This document shows, piece by piece, positions 13,456 through 21,295 of a stretch of DNA of 32,848 nucleotides. The stretch is from an uncultured Caulobacter sp. (GTDB lineage: Bacteria; Pseudomonadota; Alphaproteobacteria; Caulobacterales; Caulobacteraceae). A model generated the notes under the pieces. That model worked only from the letters and a program-made list of their open reading frames with translations, did no database searches and had not been told where the DNA came from. The stretch covers positions 1-32,848 of the forward strand of contig CALALX010000072.1 in assembly GCA_937925635.1 (NCBI GenBank), read 5' to 3'. Numbering within the stretch: position 1 is the first letter of the stretch; each line of letters opens with the position of its first letter. Position numbers and translations under genes: made by a program.

Positions 13456-14159
13456 CGCCAGGCCGCGGCCCGGCCCTTGCGCTCGGTCGCGGCGTCGACC
13501 GGCGCGCCCAGCTTCAGGGCCCGGATGGTCGCGACCTGGGCCGCAGACGGCTGGGCGACACCGGTTTCTGCGAGCTGCACCCGCCAGCCGTCGCGGCCGC
13601 GGCAGGCGATGCCGGACAGGCCCGCCTTGCTGTCGAACGTCCTGCACCAGCCGCCCTCAGGCGCCTGGTAGGTGGCGAGAATGCGCACCGGCACGCCCGG
13701 CTTCTGTTCGGCCTGCAGGCGCCGCTCCAGCGTCGCGGCGAGCGCAGCGCGCGCGAACAGGTCGCCGTCGACGAGCTGCTGGGTCGGCCTGGGCGCGAAC
13801 AGGCCGATGGCGACCCCGACGACGAGGCCGGCGATCAGGGCGGCCCAGCGAGGATCGAGCGGCTTGCGCGGCTTCGCCGTCGTGGCGCTGGTCCGAGGCG
13901 GCGGCGGCGGCTGCCGCGTCCTTCGCGCGGCGGCCAGGGACACGACCGACGCGGGACCGCCATCCCCGGCGACCGTCCCCCGGCTCTTGCGGCCGCCGGC
14001 CGAGATGGCGTCCTGGATCATCGCCCCGACCTCGCGGTGCCGGCGAAGCCGCTCGGCCACCGTGGGATCGTCTTCGACCGCCGCTTCAACGGCCAGCCGT
14101 TCGGCCTCCGACAGCTTGCCCCCGAGGTAGGCGATCAGCATCTCGTCCGTAATCGTCAT
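13452..14159 (-). CDS. Anti-sigma-factor-like single-pass membrane protein
   Basis: The 235-residue protein has a helical N-terminal domain (DEMLIAYLGGKLSEAERLAV, then VAERLRRHREVGAMIQDAI, residues 5-52) of the kind seen in anti-sigma factors, but without zinc-binding His/Cys residues. A Pro/Ala/Arg-rich linker (about 55-102) and one membrane helix (about 105-122) follow, then a C-terminal, presumably periplasmic, domain with two cysteines (C172 and C186) that could form a disulfide. Such proteins normally hold an ECF sigma factor at the membrane, but no sigma-factor gene is adjacent, so the assignment is tentative. GGGGGAG precedes the ATG at 14159. Its stop codon lies within repeat copy B. 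Confidence 0.65.
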   Translation of the reverse strand: MTITDEMLIAYLGGKLSEAERLAVEAAVEDDPTVAERLRRHREVGAMIQDAISAGGRKSRGTVAGDGGPASVVSLAAARRTRQPPPPPRTSATTAKPRKPLDPRWAALIAGLVVGVAIGLFAPRPTQQLVDGDLFARAALAATLERRLQAEQKPGVPVRILATYQAPEGGWCRTFDSKAGLSGIACRGRDGWRVQLAETGVAQPSAAQVATIRALKLGAPVDAATERKGRAAAWR

Positions 14160-14229
14160 GCGCCGCGCTCCCCCCGCAAGCCCGCGGCGCGCAGTTTGCC
14201 GCACCACGCTCGTCTCGCATAGCGGAGGA

Positions 14230-15444
14230 TCAGGCTTCCATCTCGGCGTCGCGCAGGTCGGCGTCCTGCAGGCGCGCGCCGGTCAGATCCGCCTCAAGGA
14301 GGCGAACCTTCTGGGCCTGGGCGCCGCGCAGGTCGGCGCCGCGGAGAATGGCCTTGGTCATGTCGGTGCGCAGGAACCGGCCCTCTGCGATCATCAGAGG
14401 ACCGAGCCGGGCGTCGCGCAGGTCCGCCTTGTGCAGCAGCGCGCCCTGCAGCCTCGCCCCGCGCAGGTCGGCGCCCTTGAGCGAGGTGTTGCGCAGGTCG
14501 GCGCCCGCCAGGTCTGCGCCCTGGAACTGAGCGCCGTCGAGGTTCATCCCGAAGAACACGGACCGCGGCGCGCCGATGCCGCTGAGCCGCCGGCCGCGCA
14601 GCTGGCGCAGCGGCCGGAAGTCGACCCGCGAGACCTTCATCACCCGGCCCGACCGGCCATCGCTGTCACAGAAGGCTTCATGCTCGCCGAGCAGATCCTG
14701 CAGCGGGGTGTCGTCGACATAGATCATCGCCGGCGGCGCCTTGAGGGCGTCCGTCAGGTCGGCGTTCTCGAGGTTGGCGTCGTCCAGCCTGACCCCGACC
14801 AGCACGGCTTGTTTGAGCGATGCGCCGGACATGTCGCTGCCGAAAATGTCGGCGCTGGTGAGGTCGGCTCCGTCGAGCACGGCGTTGATCAGCCGGGCCC
14901 CGTTCAGGCAGGCGCCGCGGAGGTCGGCGTCGGTGAAGTCGGCGGCGATCGACGGCGCGCCGGAGAGCTGAACGCCGGCGAGGTTCGCATCCTTGATGAC
15001 GGCGTAGTCGAGCTCGCCCGGCTTGCGATCGTGCTTGAGAACGCGCCAGCCCTGGTCGCCGCCCTGAAGCGCGATCTGGCCCTCGCGCAGGTCGCAGCCC
15101 ATCAGGTTGGCGCCGGCCAGATTGGCCCCCCGCAGACAGGCGCCGCGCAGATCGGCGCCGCCGAGGTCGGCTTCCCTCAGGTCGGCCTCGCGAAGATCGC
15201 AGCCGAACATCGTGGCCCGGTTCAAACGCGCGCCCTTCAGGCCGGCGCCGTTCAACCAGGCGCCGGTCAGGTCGGCCTCGCTGAGGTCGTAGCCGTCGAG
15301 CGCCATGTTCGAAAGGTCGGCGTAGCTGAGACTGGCGCGCATGCCGCCGCTGCGGCCGCCAAGGTACCGCGCATGGGCGTCGAGCACCTTGCGGACGGTC
15401 CCGAAGTCGTAGCTCCGGACGAGATTGGGCGGGTCGGCGGGCAT
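14230..15444 (-). CDS. Pentapeptide-repeat protein
   Basis: The 404-residue protein is built mostly of A(D/N)LxG-type five-residue repeats, which fold as a right-handed quadrilateral beta helix. Three repeat blocks are visible: about residues 38-122, 148-232 and 297-400. They are separated by a short non-repeat spacer (123-147) and a longer one (233-296). The N-terminal 37 residues (DFGTVRKVLDAHARYLGG) are not repeats and may form a small helical cap. No signal peptide or membrane helix is seen, so a cytoplasmic location is likely. Some relatives bind DNA gyrase, but nothing here shows that. An alternative start lies at 15471; AAGGAC precedes the chosen ATG. Role unknown. Confidence 0.88.
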   Translation of the reverse strand: MPADPPNLVRSYDFGTVRKVLDAHARYLGGRSGGMRASLSYADLSNMALDGYDLSEADLTGAWLNGAGLKGARLNRATMFGCDLREADLREADLGGADLRGACLRGANLAGANLMGCDLREGQIALQGGDQGWRVLKHDRKPGELDYAVIKDANLAGVQLSGAPSIAADFTDADLRGACLNGARLINAVLDGADLTSADIFGSDMSGASLKQAVLVGVRLDDANLENADLTDALKAPPAMIYVDDTPLQDLLGEHEAFCDSDGRSGRVMKVSRVDFRPLRQLRGRRLSGIGAPRSVFFGMNLDGAQFQGADLAGADLRNTSLKGADLRGARLQGALLHKADLRDARLGPLMIAEGRFLRTDMTKAILRGADLRGAQAQKVRLLEADLTGARLQDADLRDAEMEA

Positions 15445-15504
15445 TGGGCGGCGGGGTCCTTGCCCGCGCACTTTTGCCGCACCCGCCTTAATGGAAGGTT
15501 TGAA

Positions 15505-15600
15505 ATGTCAGAAACGGTCGTTTCCGAGCCAGCCTCTTCCACGGCGACGGGCGCGTGGGACGGTCGATGCCCCAGCCCGCCGGCGGCGAGCGAGCCGTGA
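15505..15600 (+). CDS. Candidate small protein (31 aa)
   Basis: An ATG at 15505 is preceded by GGAAGG at 15493-15498 with ideal 6-base spacing, and opens a 31-codon frame ending in TGA at 15598-15600, immediately before the CHAP gene's stop on the other strand. The product is MSETVVSEPASS... ending PPAASEP: polar, Pro/Ser/Ala-rich, one cysteine, no membrane helix. The start signal is better than that of several certain genes here, but the region may instead be the promoter area of the divergent pentapeptide gene, and the frame is short. No family recognised. Confidence 0.28.
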   Translation: MSETVVSEPASSTATGAWDGRCPSPPAASEP

Positions 15601-16284
15601 TCAGTCTTCCTGGTCGGACTGGCTCTGTCCGGTCGCGGCCGCGATCAGGGCGGCGATCCGGTCGGTCGCGTCGGCGGCCTGGTTGACCACGCCCAGCGGC
15701 GAGGGCAGCGGACCGACGCCGCCGGCGGTCTGGTTGGCGGCGGTGCGGGCCATGGTCACGCCCTGGGCCGACCAGAAGCGCGGATCGGTCTGGGCGACGC
15801 GGACGGCCTGGGCGTTCTGGTAGATGAAGCCGTGGGTTGGATAGACCGAGGTGCCCAGGTCGCGGATCGGGTCGTACCAGACCTTGACCAGCGACCAGTC
15901 GCCCACCGGCGACATGTCGATCACGGTCACGTCACGCTCAATCTGGCCTCGGGCGCCGCCGATGCGCGACCAGTTGGCGTGCGTGACCAGGATGATGCGG
16001 TCGGTGACCAGCTTGCTGACCACGGCCACGTGGCCCAGCTGCATGCGGTCGGTCGGCTTGAAGGCCAGGACCGCGCCCATGCGCGGGTCGCGGCCGGTCT
16101 CGTACTTGCCGACAGCCTGACCCCACCAGGTGCGGGCGTCGCCGTAAATCTGGATGCCAGAAAGCAGACGCGCGAAGGGCACGCATTGCCAATAGATGTC
16201 CGCCAGGGCGTTAGCCGTGGGCGTAAGGCTGATCACCGCTGCGGCGGCCAGGGAACCGATAAGGGTTCTGGTCCGTTGACGCAT
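15601..16284 (-). CDS. CHAP-domain exported cell-wall hydrolase
   Basis: The 227-residue protein has a signal peptide (residues 1-28, TLIGSLAAAAVISLTPTANA) and a CHAP-type cysteine peptidase/amidase domain. C34 lies in YWQCVPFAR, H85 in MQLGHVAVVS and N104 in THANW, matching the usual Cys-His-Asn arrangement. CHAP enzymes cut peptidoglycan peptide or amide bonds, so a periplasmic wall-remodelling role is expected. Residues 150-227 are a low-complexity Gln/Ala/Asp-rich tail that ends in an acidic SDQED. The ATG at 16284 follows a G-rich ribosome binding site. It lies downstream of the acyltransferase gene on the same strand, with a perfect dyad in the gap. Confidence 0.88.
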   Translation of the reverse strand: MRQRTRTLIGSLAAAAVISLTPTANALADIYWQCVPFARLLSGIQIYGDARTWWGQAVGKYETGRDPRMGAVLAFKPTDRMQLGHVAVVSKLVTDRIILVTHANWSRIGGARGQIERDVTVIDMSPVGDWSLVKVWYDPIRDLGTSVYPTHGFIYQNAQAVRVAQTDPRFWSAQGVTMARTAANQTAGGVGPLPSPLGVVNQAADATDRIAALIAAATGQSQSDQED

Positions 16285-16339
16285 CAGGAGCGCTCCCCCG
16301 TGGTACTGAAGGTGAGGGGATACTCATCTCACGCACGAA

Positions 16340-16356
16340 TGAAAAGAGTCTTTTCA
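16340..16356. promoter_or_regulatory. Perfect 17-bp dyad upstream of the CHAP gene
   Basis: TGAAAAGA, one central base, then TCTTTTCA. It covers the stop codon of the acyltransferase gene and lies 56-72 bp upstream of the CHAP start, in an AT-rich patch that contrasts with the surrounding sequence. It is compatible with an operator for the CHAP gene. A terminator is unlikely because the loop would be too small. Only the symmetry is observed. Confidence 0.4.
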
Positions 16357-17451
16357 CGCTGTCGCCGTGGCGTCACGTCGCGCGCGCCATGAGTCGGACC
16401 ACAGTTTCATCCGCGCGCGGGCCGGCTTTTCGATCAGATGATAGGAAGCGGCCGACAGTGGAACCACGGCCGCGAGGAAGATCATCCACAGGCCGAGCGG
16501 CAGCTTTTCGGTCGGTAGATTCAAGACCTTCGCCGCTGCATTCACGAAGATGATCTTCCAGGGCACGCAGATCATGTAGGTCGAATAGCTGATCTCGCCG
16601 AGGTAGACGAAGCCCGGCTGGGAAGCAAAGCGCGAACCCTGCTGGGCGAGGCCCGCCAGGCTCAGGATCAATCCACCGAAGGCGATCACACAGAGGACAT
16701 CGGGAGCGCCCGTCGCCGCCGCGATGAGCATGCCGGCGCCCGAAAACGAGGCGCCCAGGGCCGCGGCGGTCACGCTTCGCACGGCGCCGGAACGCCAGAG
16801 GGCGTGCATCGCGCAGCCCAGCAGGAAGCAGGGCACGATTCGCAGCGCGCCCCAGTGGATGGTCGCCTCGTTCAGCGAGAATCCCGCCAGCCGCTCGAAG
16901 GTCGGATAGAGGATGGCTAGCACCGAGACCACCAGGCCGGCGAACAGCCACGGCCGCCCGCGCAGCCGCCAGGCCGCCCAGGCCGACAGGGGGAAGGTCA
17001 GGTAGGCGAACCACTCCGCCGAGATCGACCAGGACGGATGGTTGAAGGCCGCCGCCGGCGCGAAGCCCCAGGCCTGGACCAGCAGCAGATTGGCCGGCAG
17101 GGCGTCCCAGCGCAGGATGTCGGCGTCGATGGCGAAGCCCGCCAGGCCCGCGCCCACGCCCAGCGCGATCATCCCGGCCAGGGTCGCCAGGTGCAGCGGA
17201 TAGACTCGCGCCAGCCGGTTCCACAGGAAGTCGCCGTACCGGAACCGCCCGTCACCGAAGGCTGCGAGATAGACGTGGCAGAGAATGAAGCCCGACAGGG
17301 TGAAGAACAGCTCCACGCCCAGATAACCCTTCTCGACCAGCTGCGGCGTGAAGCCGACGTCCAGCTTCGGCCAGTAGTGGTAGAGCACGACCCAAAGCGC
17401 CGCGAAGAAGCGCAGGGCGGTCAGCGGTCTGATATTCGCGCCGTCGGGCAT
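16354..17451 (-). CDS. Membrane-bound acyltransferase family 3 protein (OafA-like)
   Basis: The 365-residue protein has about ten membrane segments. The N-terminus IRPLTALRFFAALWVVLYHY carries the conserved Arg (R14) and His (H25) of acyltransferase family 3. Other landmarks are GVELFFTLSGFIL near residue 47 and WSISAEWFAYLTFP near residue 139. Such inner-membrane enzymes transfer acetyl or other acyl groups onto surface polysaccharides or other envelope molecules; the acceptor here is unknown. The ATG at 17451 has CAGGAGA upstream, so the open frame reaching back to 17544 is not used. It is divergent from the TerC gene. Confidence 0.9.
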   Translation of the reverse strand: MPDGANIRPLTALRFFAALWVVLYHYWPKLDVGFTPQLVEKGYLGVELFFTLSGFILCHVYLAAFGDGRFRYGDFLWNRLARVYPLHLATLAGMIALGVGAGLAGFAIDADILRWDALPANLLLVQAWGFAPAAAFNHPSWSISAEWFAYLTFPLSAWAAWRLRGRPWLFAGLVVSVLAILYPTFERLAGFSLNEATIHWGALRIVPCFLLGCAMHALWRSGAVRSVTAAALGASFSGAGMLIAAATGAPDVLCVIAFGGLILSLAGLAQQGSRFASQPGFVYLGEISYSTYMICVPWKIIFVNAAAKVLNLPTEKLPLGLWMIFLAAVVPLSAASYHLIEKPARARMKLWSDSWRARRDATATA

Positions 17452-17539
17452 GGCGGTCTCCTGTCCCGTCGCGGCGCCGTCCAGGGCGCCCCTTCGGGGC
17501 GAGTGCAAATCGCGCGCCACGGGAATCGACCGAAAGCGG

Positions 17540-17566
17540 TTCAACCCGGCGCATTGTTCGCTACAT
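17540..17566 (+). promoter_or_regulatory. Candidate housekeeping promoter for the TerC gene
   Basis: TTCAACC (17540-17546), a 13-base spacer and GCTACAT (17560-17566) resemble the Caulobacter housekeeping consensus (TTGACGS, 10-14 bases, GCTANAWC). Transcription would start near 17573 and leave a leader of about 36 bases. This is too short for the yybP-ykoY manganese riboswitch found before many terC genes. It is inferred by eye. Confidence 0.35.
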
Positions 17567-17609
17567 AAGCCGAACCCGGTTCACCAGACGTGAAGGTCAC
17601 ACCCCCCCG

Positions 17610-18434
17610 ATGGACAGTTTTGCCCACCTCCTTGTCGACCCCGCCGCCTGGGCGGCGCTGATCACCCTCGTGGTGATGGAGATCGTTCTGGGGATCGACA
17701 ATCTGGTCTTCATCTCGATCCTCTCGAACAAGCTGCCCGAGGCGCAGCGTCAGCAGGCGCGGCGGATCGGCCTGTCGCTGGCGCTGCTGATGCGGATCGG
17801 CCTGCTGTTCTCCATCGCCTGGCTGGTCGGCCTCAAGGAGCCCGTCTTCGACCTCGGCTTCAGCGGCCCGGTGGGCGAGCATGGCGAACCCACCTTCGAC
17901 ACCGCCTTCTCCTGGCGCGATCTGATCCTGATCGCCGGCGGCCTGTTCCTGCTGTGGAAGGCGACCAAGGAAATTCACCACAGCGTCGATCCCGCCCCGA
18001 CCGGCGACGTGCTGGACGCCAAGAACGCTGTGGCCAGCAACTTCGGCGCGGCCATCGTGCAGATCCTGCTGCTCGACCTGGTCTTCTCGATCGACTCGAT
18101 CCTGACCGCCGTCGGCATGACCGACCATGTGCCGATCATGATCATCGCGGTGATCATCGCCGTGGCCTGCATGTTCCTCGCCGCCGATCCGCTCGGCAAT
18201 TTCATCCACAACAACCCGACGGTGGTGATGCTGGCGCTGGGCTTCCTGCTGATGATCGGCCTGGTGCTGATCGCCGACGGCTTCGGCGTCCACGTGCCCA
18301 AGGGCTATATCTATACCGCGATGGCCTTCTCGGCCCTGGTCGAGGGGCTGAACATGTGGTCCCGCAAGAGCCGTGAGCGCAAGGCCGACCGCCTGGCCGA
18401 CGCCTCGGGCGGCGCGCCGCCGCAGGGCCACTAG
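17610..18434 (+). CDS. TerC family integral membrane protein
   Basis: The 274-residue protein has about seven membrane segments. The family signature MEIVLGIDNLVFISILSNKL is at residues 23-42, and the related second-half motif LDLVFSIDSILTAVGM lies near residue 155. The paired acidic residues in these membrane motifs are thought to handle metal ions; TerC-type proteins have been linked to manganese export and to tellurite resistance operons. No other ter genes are present, so a metal homeostasis role is more likely than tellurite resistance. The C-terminal tail is basic and cytoplasmic. The ATG has only a weak upstream AAGGT. It converges on priA with almost no gap. Confidence 0.9.
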   Translation: MDSFAHLLVDPAAWAALITLVVMEIVLGIDNLVFISILSNKLPEAQRQQARRIGLSLALLMRIGLLFSIAWLVGLKEPVFDLGFSGPVGEHGEPTFDTAFSWRDLILIAGGLFLLWKATKEIHHSVDPAPTGDVLDAKNAVASNFGAAIVQILLLDLVFSIDSILTAVGMTDHVPIMIIAVIIAVACMFLAADPLGNFIHNNPTVVMLALGFLLMIGLVLIADGFGVHVPKGYIYTAMAFSALVEGLNMWSRKSRERKADRLADASGGAPPQGH

Positions 18435-18436
18435 GC

Positions 18437-20599
18437 CTACAGGAAGCTGTACGGGTCCACGTCCAGCGTGACCCGTATGGCGCCCGGCGGCCGGGCCCGC
18501 GCGCGCCAGGCGGCGAGGAAGCCCTGCAGGTCCACGCCGCGGTCGGCCCGCACCAGGAAGCGCTTGCGCCGCCGGCCACGCACCAGCGCCAGCGGCGCGT
18601 CGGCCGGGCCGAAGATATCGACGCCTTCGGCGTTGGGGGCGACCGAGGCCAGCTGCCGCACATAGGATTCCAGCGCCACAGGATCGGGGCCCGATACGAT
18701 GATGGCCGCCAGCCGTCCGAACGGCGGCAGGGCGGCCAACTCGCGGGCCTCCATCTCGGCCTCGATGAAGGCGTCCCGGTCCTGCGCCGCCAGGGCCTGC
18801 ATGACCGGATGCTCCGGCGCATAGGTCTGCAGCAGCGCCCGACCTGGCCGGTCGCGGCGACCCGCCCGACCGCTCGCCTGGGCCAGCAACTGGAAGGTCC
18901 GCTCTCCCGCCCGCAGGTCGCCGCCGCGCAGGCCGAGGTCGGCGTCGACGACGCCCACCAGCGTCAGATTGGGAAAGTCGTGCCCCTTGGCCGCGGCCTG
19001 GGTGGCGACCAGCACGTCGATCTCGCCGGCCGCCATGGCTCCGACCAGGGACCGCGCGCCCTCGGCGTCGAACACGGTGTCGGACGAGAACACCGCCACC
19101 CGCGCCTCCGGGAACAGCGCGCGGACCTCTTCCTCGACCCGTTCCACGCCCGGACCGATCGAGACGAGGCTGTCCTTCGCCCCGCAGTGCGGGCATTTGT
19201 CCGGCCGGGGCATCGAAAAGCCGGTCAGATGGCAGACCAGCCGACCCGTATAGCGATGCTCGACCAGCCAGCTGTCGGTGTCCGGCGACTTCATGCGTTC
19301 GCCGCAGGCCTTGCACAGGACCAGGGGCGCATAGCCTCGCCGGTTGAGGAACAGCAGGGTCTGCTCGCCTCGGCCGAAGGTCTCGGCCATCGCCTCGACC
19401 AGCGGTCGCGACAGCCAGCGGCCGACCTCGGGAGGGTGCTCGCGCATGTCGATCAGCGTCACGTCCGGCAGCTGCGCCGCCCCGTGCCGCTTGCCCAGCT
19501 TCAGCCAGCGATAGCGACCTTGGCGAGCGTTCCAGACGGTCTCCAGGGACGGCGTCGCCGAGGCCAGCACGATGGCGCATTTCTCGATGTGGGCGCGGGC
19601 CACGGCCAGGTCGCGGGCCTGGTAGATGAAGCCTTCCTCCTGTTTGAAGGAGCCGTCGTGCTCCTCGTCCACGACGATCAGCCGCAGGTCGCGATAGGGC
19701 AGGAACAGCGCCGAACGGGCGCCGACCACGATCCGGGCCTGGCCAGAGGCGACCCCCTCCCAGGCCCGGCGGCGCAACGGCGGCGGCACGGCGGAGTGCC
19801 ATTCCACGGGCGCGCCGCCGAAGCGGGTTTCGAACCGGGCCAGCACCGCCTGGGTCAGGGCGATCTCGGGCAACAGCACCAGCACCTGGGCGGCGGGATC
19901 GGCGTCGAGGGCCGCGGCGACCGCCTCGAGATAGACCTCGGTCTTGCCCGACCCGGTGACTCCGTCGAGCAGCGCCGCCTGATAGCCGCCCTCGCGCACC
20001 ATCCCGACCAGCGCCTCGGCGGCGGCTTTCTGGCTCGGGTTGAGCTCAGGACCCGGCGAGGTCCAATCGAGGGCGTCAAATCGGTGGTCCGGCGTCACGA
20101 GATCAAGGGCAAGCGCCCCCTCGTCCAGCAGGCCCTTCACGACGCCGGAGGACACGCCTGCCTTCTCGGCCAGCTCGGCGCCGGTCATCGGCCCGCCGGC
20201 GGCGGCGTCGAGCACCTTCTGGCGGGCAGGGGTCGCGCGGGCGGGCAGCGCGCCGGTCGCCCGCAGCAGCTTGATCGGCCGGGGTCGGGGCGCGCGCAGG
20301 CCACGCAGGGCCATGGCCAGCGGCTGTCCGGGCGCGTCGACCGAGTATTTCGCAGCCCATTCGACGAACTTGAGGGTGGTCTCGGGCAGGACCGGATCGT
20401 CGATCCGTTCGAGCACCGGCTTGAGCGGCCGGTTGCCGCCCGCGCCTTCCCTCAGCGCCGTCACCACGCCCCGCACGCTGCGCGGGCCGAGGGGCACGGC
20501 GACATGATCGCCGACGGCAAGGTCCATCCCCTCCGGCTCGGCGTAGTCGAACGCCTCGGGCAGCGGCATCGGAAGAAGAACGGAGGCGATGCGGGTCAC
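18437..20599 (-). CDS. priA: Primosomal protein N' (replication restart helicase PriA)
   Basis: PriA recognises stalled forks and reloads the replicative helicase. The 720-residue protein has the 3'-DNA-binding N-terminus (IASVLLPMPLPEAFDYAEPE), a winged-helix part, Walker A GVTGSGKTEVY near residue 210, DEEH in the helicase core and the C-terminal region. The zinc-binding insert keeps C429/C432 and C469/C472, but the second site is degenerate: S438, T441 and T459 stand where cysteines are expected, and only C456 remains. The frame is open far upstream to 21226, but that part overlaps the divergent aldolase gene. The GTG at 20599 gives the normal PriA N-terminus. Its start codon lies 39 bp from the aldolase gene. 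Confidence 0.95.
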   Translation of the reverse strand: MTRIASVLLPMPLPEAFDYAEPEGMDLAVGDHVAVPLGPRSVRGVVTALREGAGGNRPLKPVLERIDDPVLPETTLKFVEWAAKYSVDAPGQPLAMALRGLRAPRPRPIKLLRATGALPARATPARQKVLDAAAGGPMTGAELAEKAGVSSGVVKGLLDEGALALDLVTPDHRFDALDWTSPGPELNPSQKAAAEALVGMVREGGYQAALLDGVTGSGKTEVYLEAVAAALDADPAAQVLVLLPEIALTQAVLARFETRFGGAPVEWHSAVPPPLRRRAWEGVASGQARIVVGARSALFLPYRDLRLIVVDEEHDGSFKQEEGFIYQARDLAVARAHIEKCAIVLASATPSLETVWNARQGRYRWLKLGKRHGAAQLPDVTLIDMREHPPEVGRWLSRPLVEAMAETFGRGEQTLLFLNRRGYAPLVLCKACGERMKSPDTDSWLVEHRYTGRLVCHLTGFSMPRPDKCPHCGAKDSLVSIGPGVERVEEEVRALFPEARVAVFSSDTVFDAEGARSLVGAMAAGEIDVLVATQAAAKGHDFPNLTLVGVVDADLGLRGGDLRAGERTFQLLAQASGRAGRRDRPGRALLQTYAPEHPVMQALAAQDRDAFIEAEMEARELAALPPFGRLAAIIVSGPDPVALESYVRQLASVAPNAEGVDIFGPADAPLALVRGRRRKRFLVRADRGVDLQGFLAAWRARARPPGAIRVTLDVDPYSFL

Positions 20600-20638
20600 A
20601 GGTGGTCCATGGCCGATTGAGCCGCTAAAAGCGATCCC

Positions 20639-21295
20639 ATGCAGCTGTTTCTCGACACCACCGACACCGTCGTCCTGAAGGACCTCGCCGCCACGGGCCT
20701 CGTGGATGGCGTCACCACCAACCCGACTCTCATCGCCAAGTCGGGGCGACCCATGGCCGAAGTCATCGCCGAGATCTGCGAGATCGTCGAGGGTCCGGTG
20801 AGCGCCGAAGCGGTGGCTGTCGACGCCGAGGGCATGCTGGCCGAGGGCCGCAAGCTGGCCGGCATCGCTCCGAACGTGGTCGTGAAGGTTCCGCTGACCC
20901 GCGCCGGCCTGGTCGCCACCGCGCAGTTCGCCCGCGAAGGCATTCAGACCAACGTCACCCTCTGCTTTTCGGCCAACCAGGCCCTGCTGGCCGCCAAGGC
21001 CGGCGCGACCTACGTCTCGCCCTTCATCGGTCGGCTGGACGACCAGACGCCGGGCTCGGGCGTCGAGCTGATCGGCGCCATCCGGGCGATCTATGACACC
21101 TACGGCTTCGACACCGAGATCCTGGCCGCCTCGATCCGGACGCCCCAGCACGTCACGGAATCGGCGCTGGCCGGCGCCGACTGCGCGACCATCCCGCCGG
21201 CGGTGTTCGAGGCCCTGTTCAAGCACCCGTTAACCGAAAGTGGGCTTCAACAGTTCCTGAGCGACTGGGCCAAGACCGGGCAGTCGATCCTGTAG
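20639..21295 (+). CDS. fsa: Fructose-6-phosphate aldolase / transaldolase-like protein
   Basis: The 218-residue protein belongs to the short transaldolase (TalC/FSA) subfamily. It contains GVTTNPTLIAKSG (residues 24-36), the Schiff-base lysine K83 in NVVVKVPLT, TNVTLCFSANQALLAAKAGA near residue 105 and SPFIGRLDD near 127. Short members act either as transaldolase in the pentose phosphate pathway or as fructose-6-phosphate aldolase; sequence alone does not decide, so the symbol is provisional. The start has no Shine-Dalgarno sequence. GCTAAAAG, a possible -10 element, lies only about 10 bases before the ATG, so the mRNA may be nearly leaderless. DUF484 and xerC follow on the same strand. Confidence 0.9.
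   Translation: MQLFLDTTDTVVLKDLAATGLVDGVTTNPTLIAKSGRPMAEVIAEICEIVEGPVSAEAVAVDAEGMLAEGRKLAGIAPNVVVKVPLTRAGLVATAQFAREGIQTNVTLCFSANQALLAAKAGATYVSPFIGRLDDQTPGSGVELIGAIRAIYDTYGFDTEILAASIRTPQHVTESALAGADCATIPPAVFEALFKHPLTESGLQQFLSDWAKTGQSIL

Noticed and set aside
14158..15504. Plus-strand open frame of several hundred codons opposite the pentapeptide-repeat gene
   Set aside because: Its repeated GAxQVGA-like pattern is only the reverse reading of the pentapeptide repeats. Only its last 31 codons, with their own ribosome binding site, are kept as a candidate.
17487..17501. Small hairpin CGCCCC-TTC-GGGGCG upstream of the acyltransferase gene
   Set aside because: Short GC stems like this occur often by chance at this base composition, and nothing else marks it as functional.
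17452..17609. yybP-ykoY manganese riboswitch before the TerC gene
   Set aside because: Considered because many terC genes have it, but the likely leader is only about 36 bases and none of the conserved riboswitch loops is visible.
17541..19802. Long minus-strand frame across TerC and the priA 3' half
   Set aside because: It is a shadow frame, Arg/Gly-rich, crossing two well-supported genes.
18809..20620. Plus-strand frame of about 600 codons opposite priA
   Set aside because: Antisense shadow; no domain, no ribosome binding site, composition typical of reversed GC-rich coding sequence.
20600..21226. N-terminal extension of the priA frame back to 21226
   Set aside because: It overlaps the aldolase gene on the other strand and would add about 200 residues of non-PriA sequence before the normal N-terminus at the GTG.
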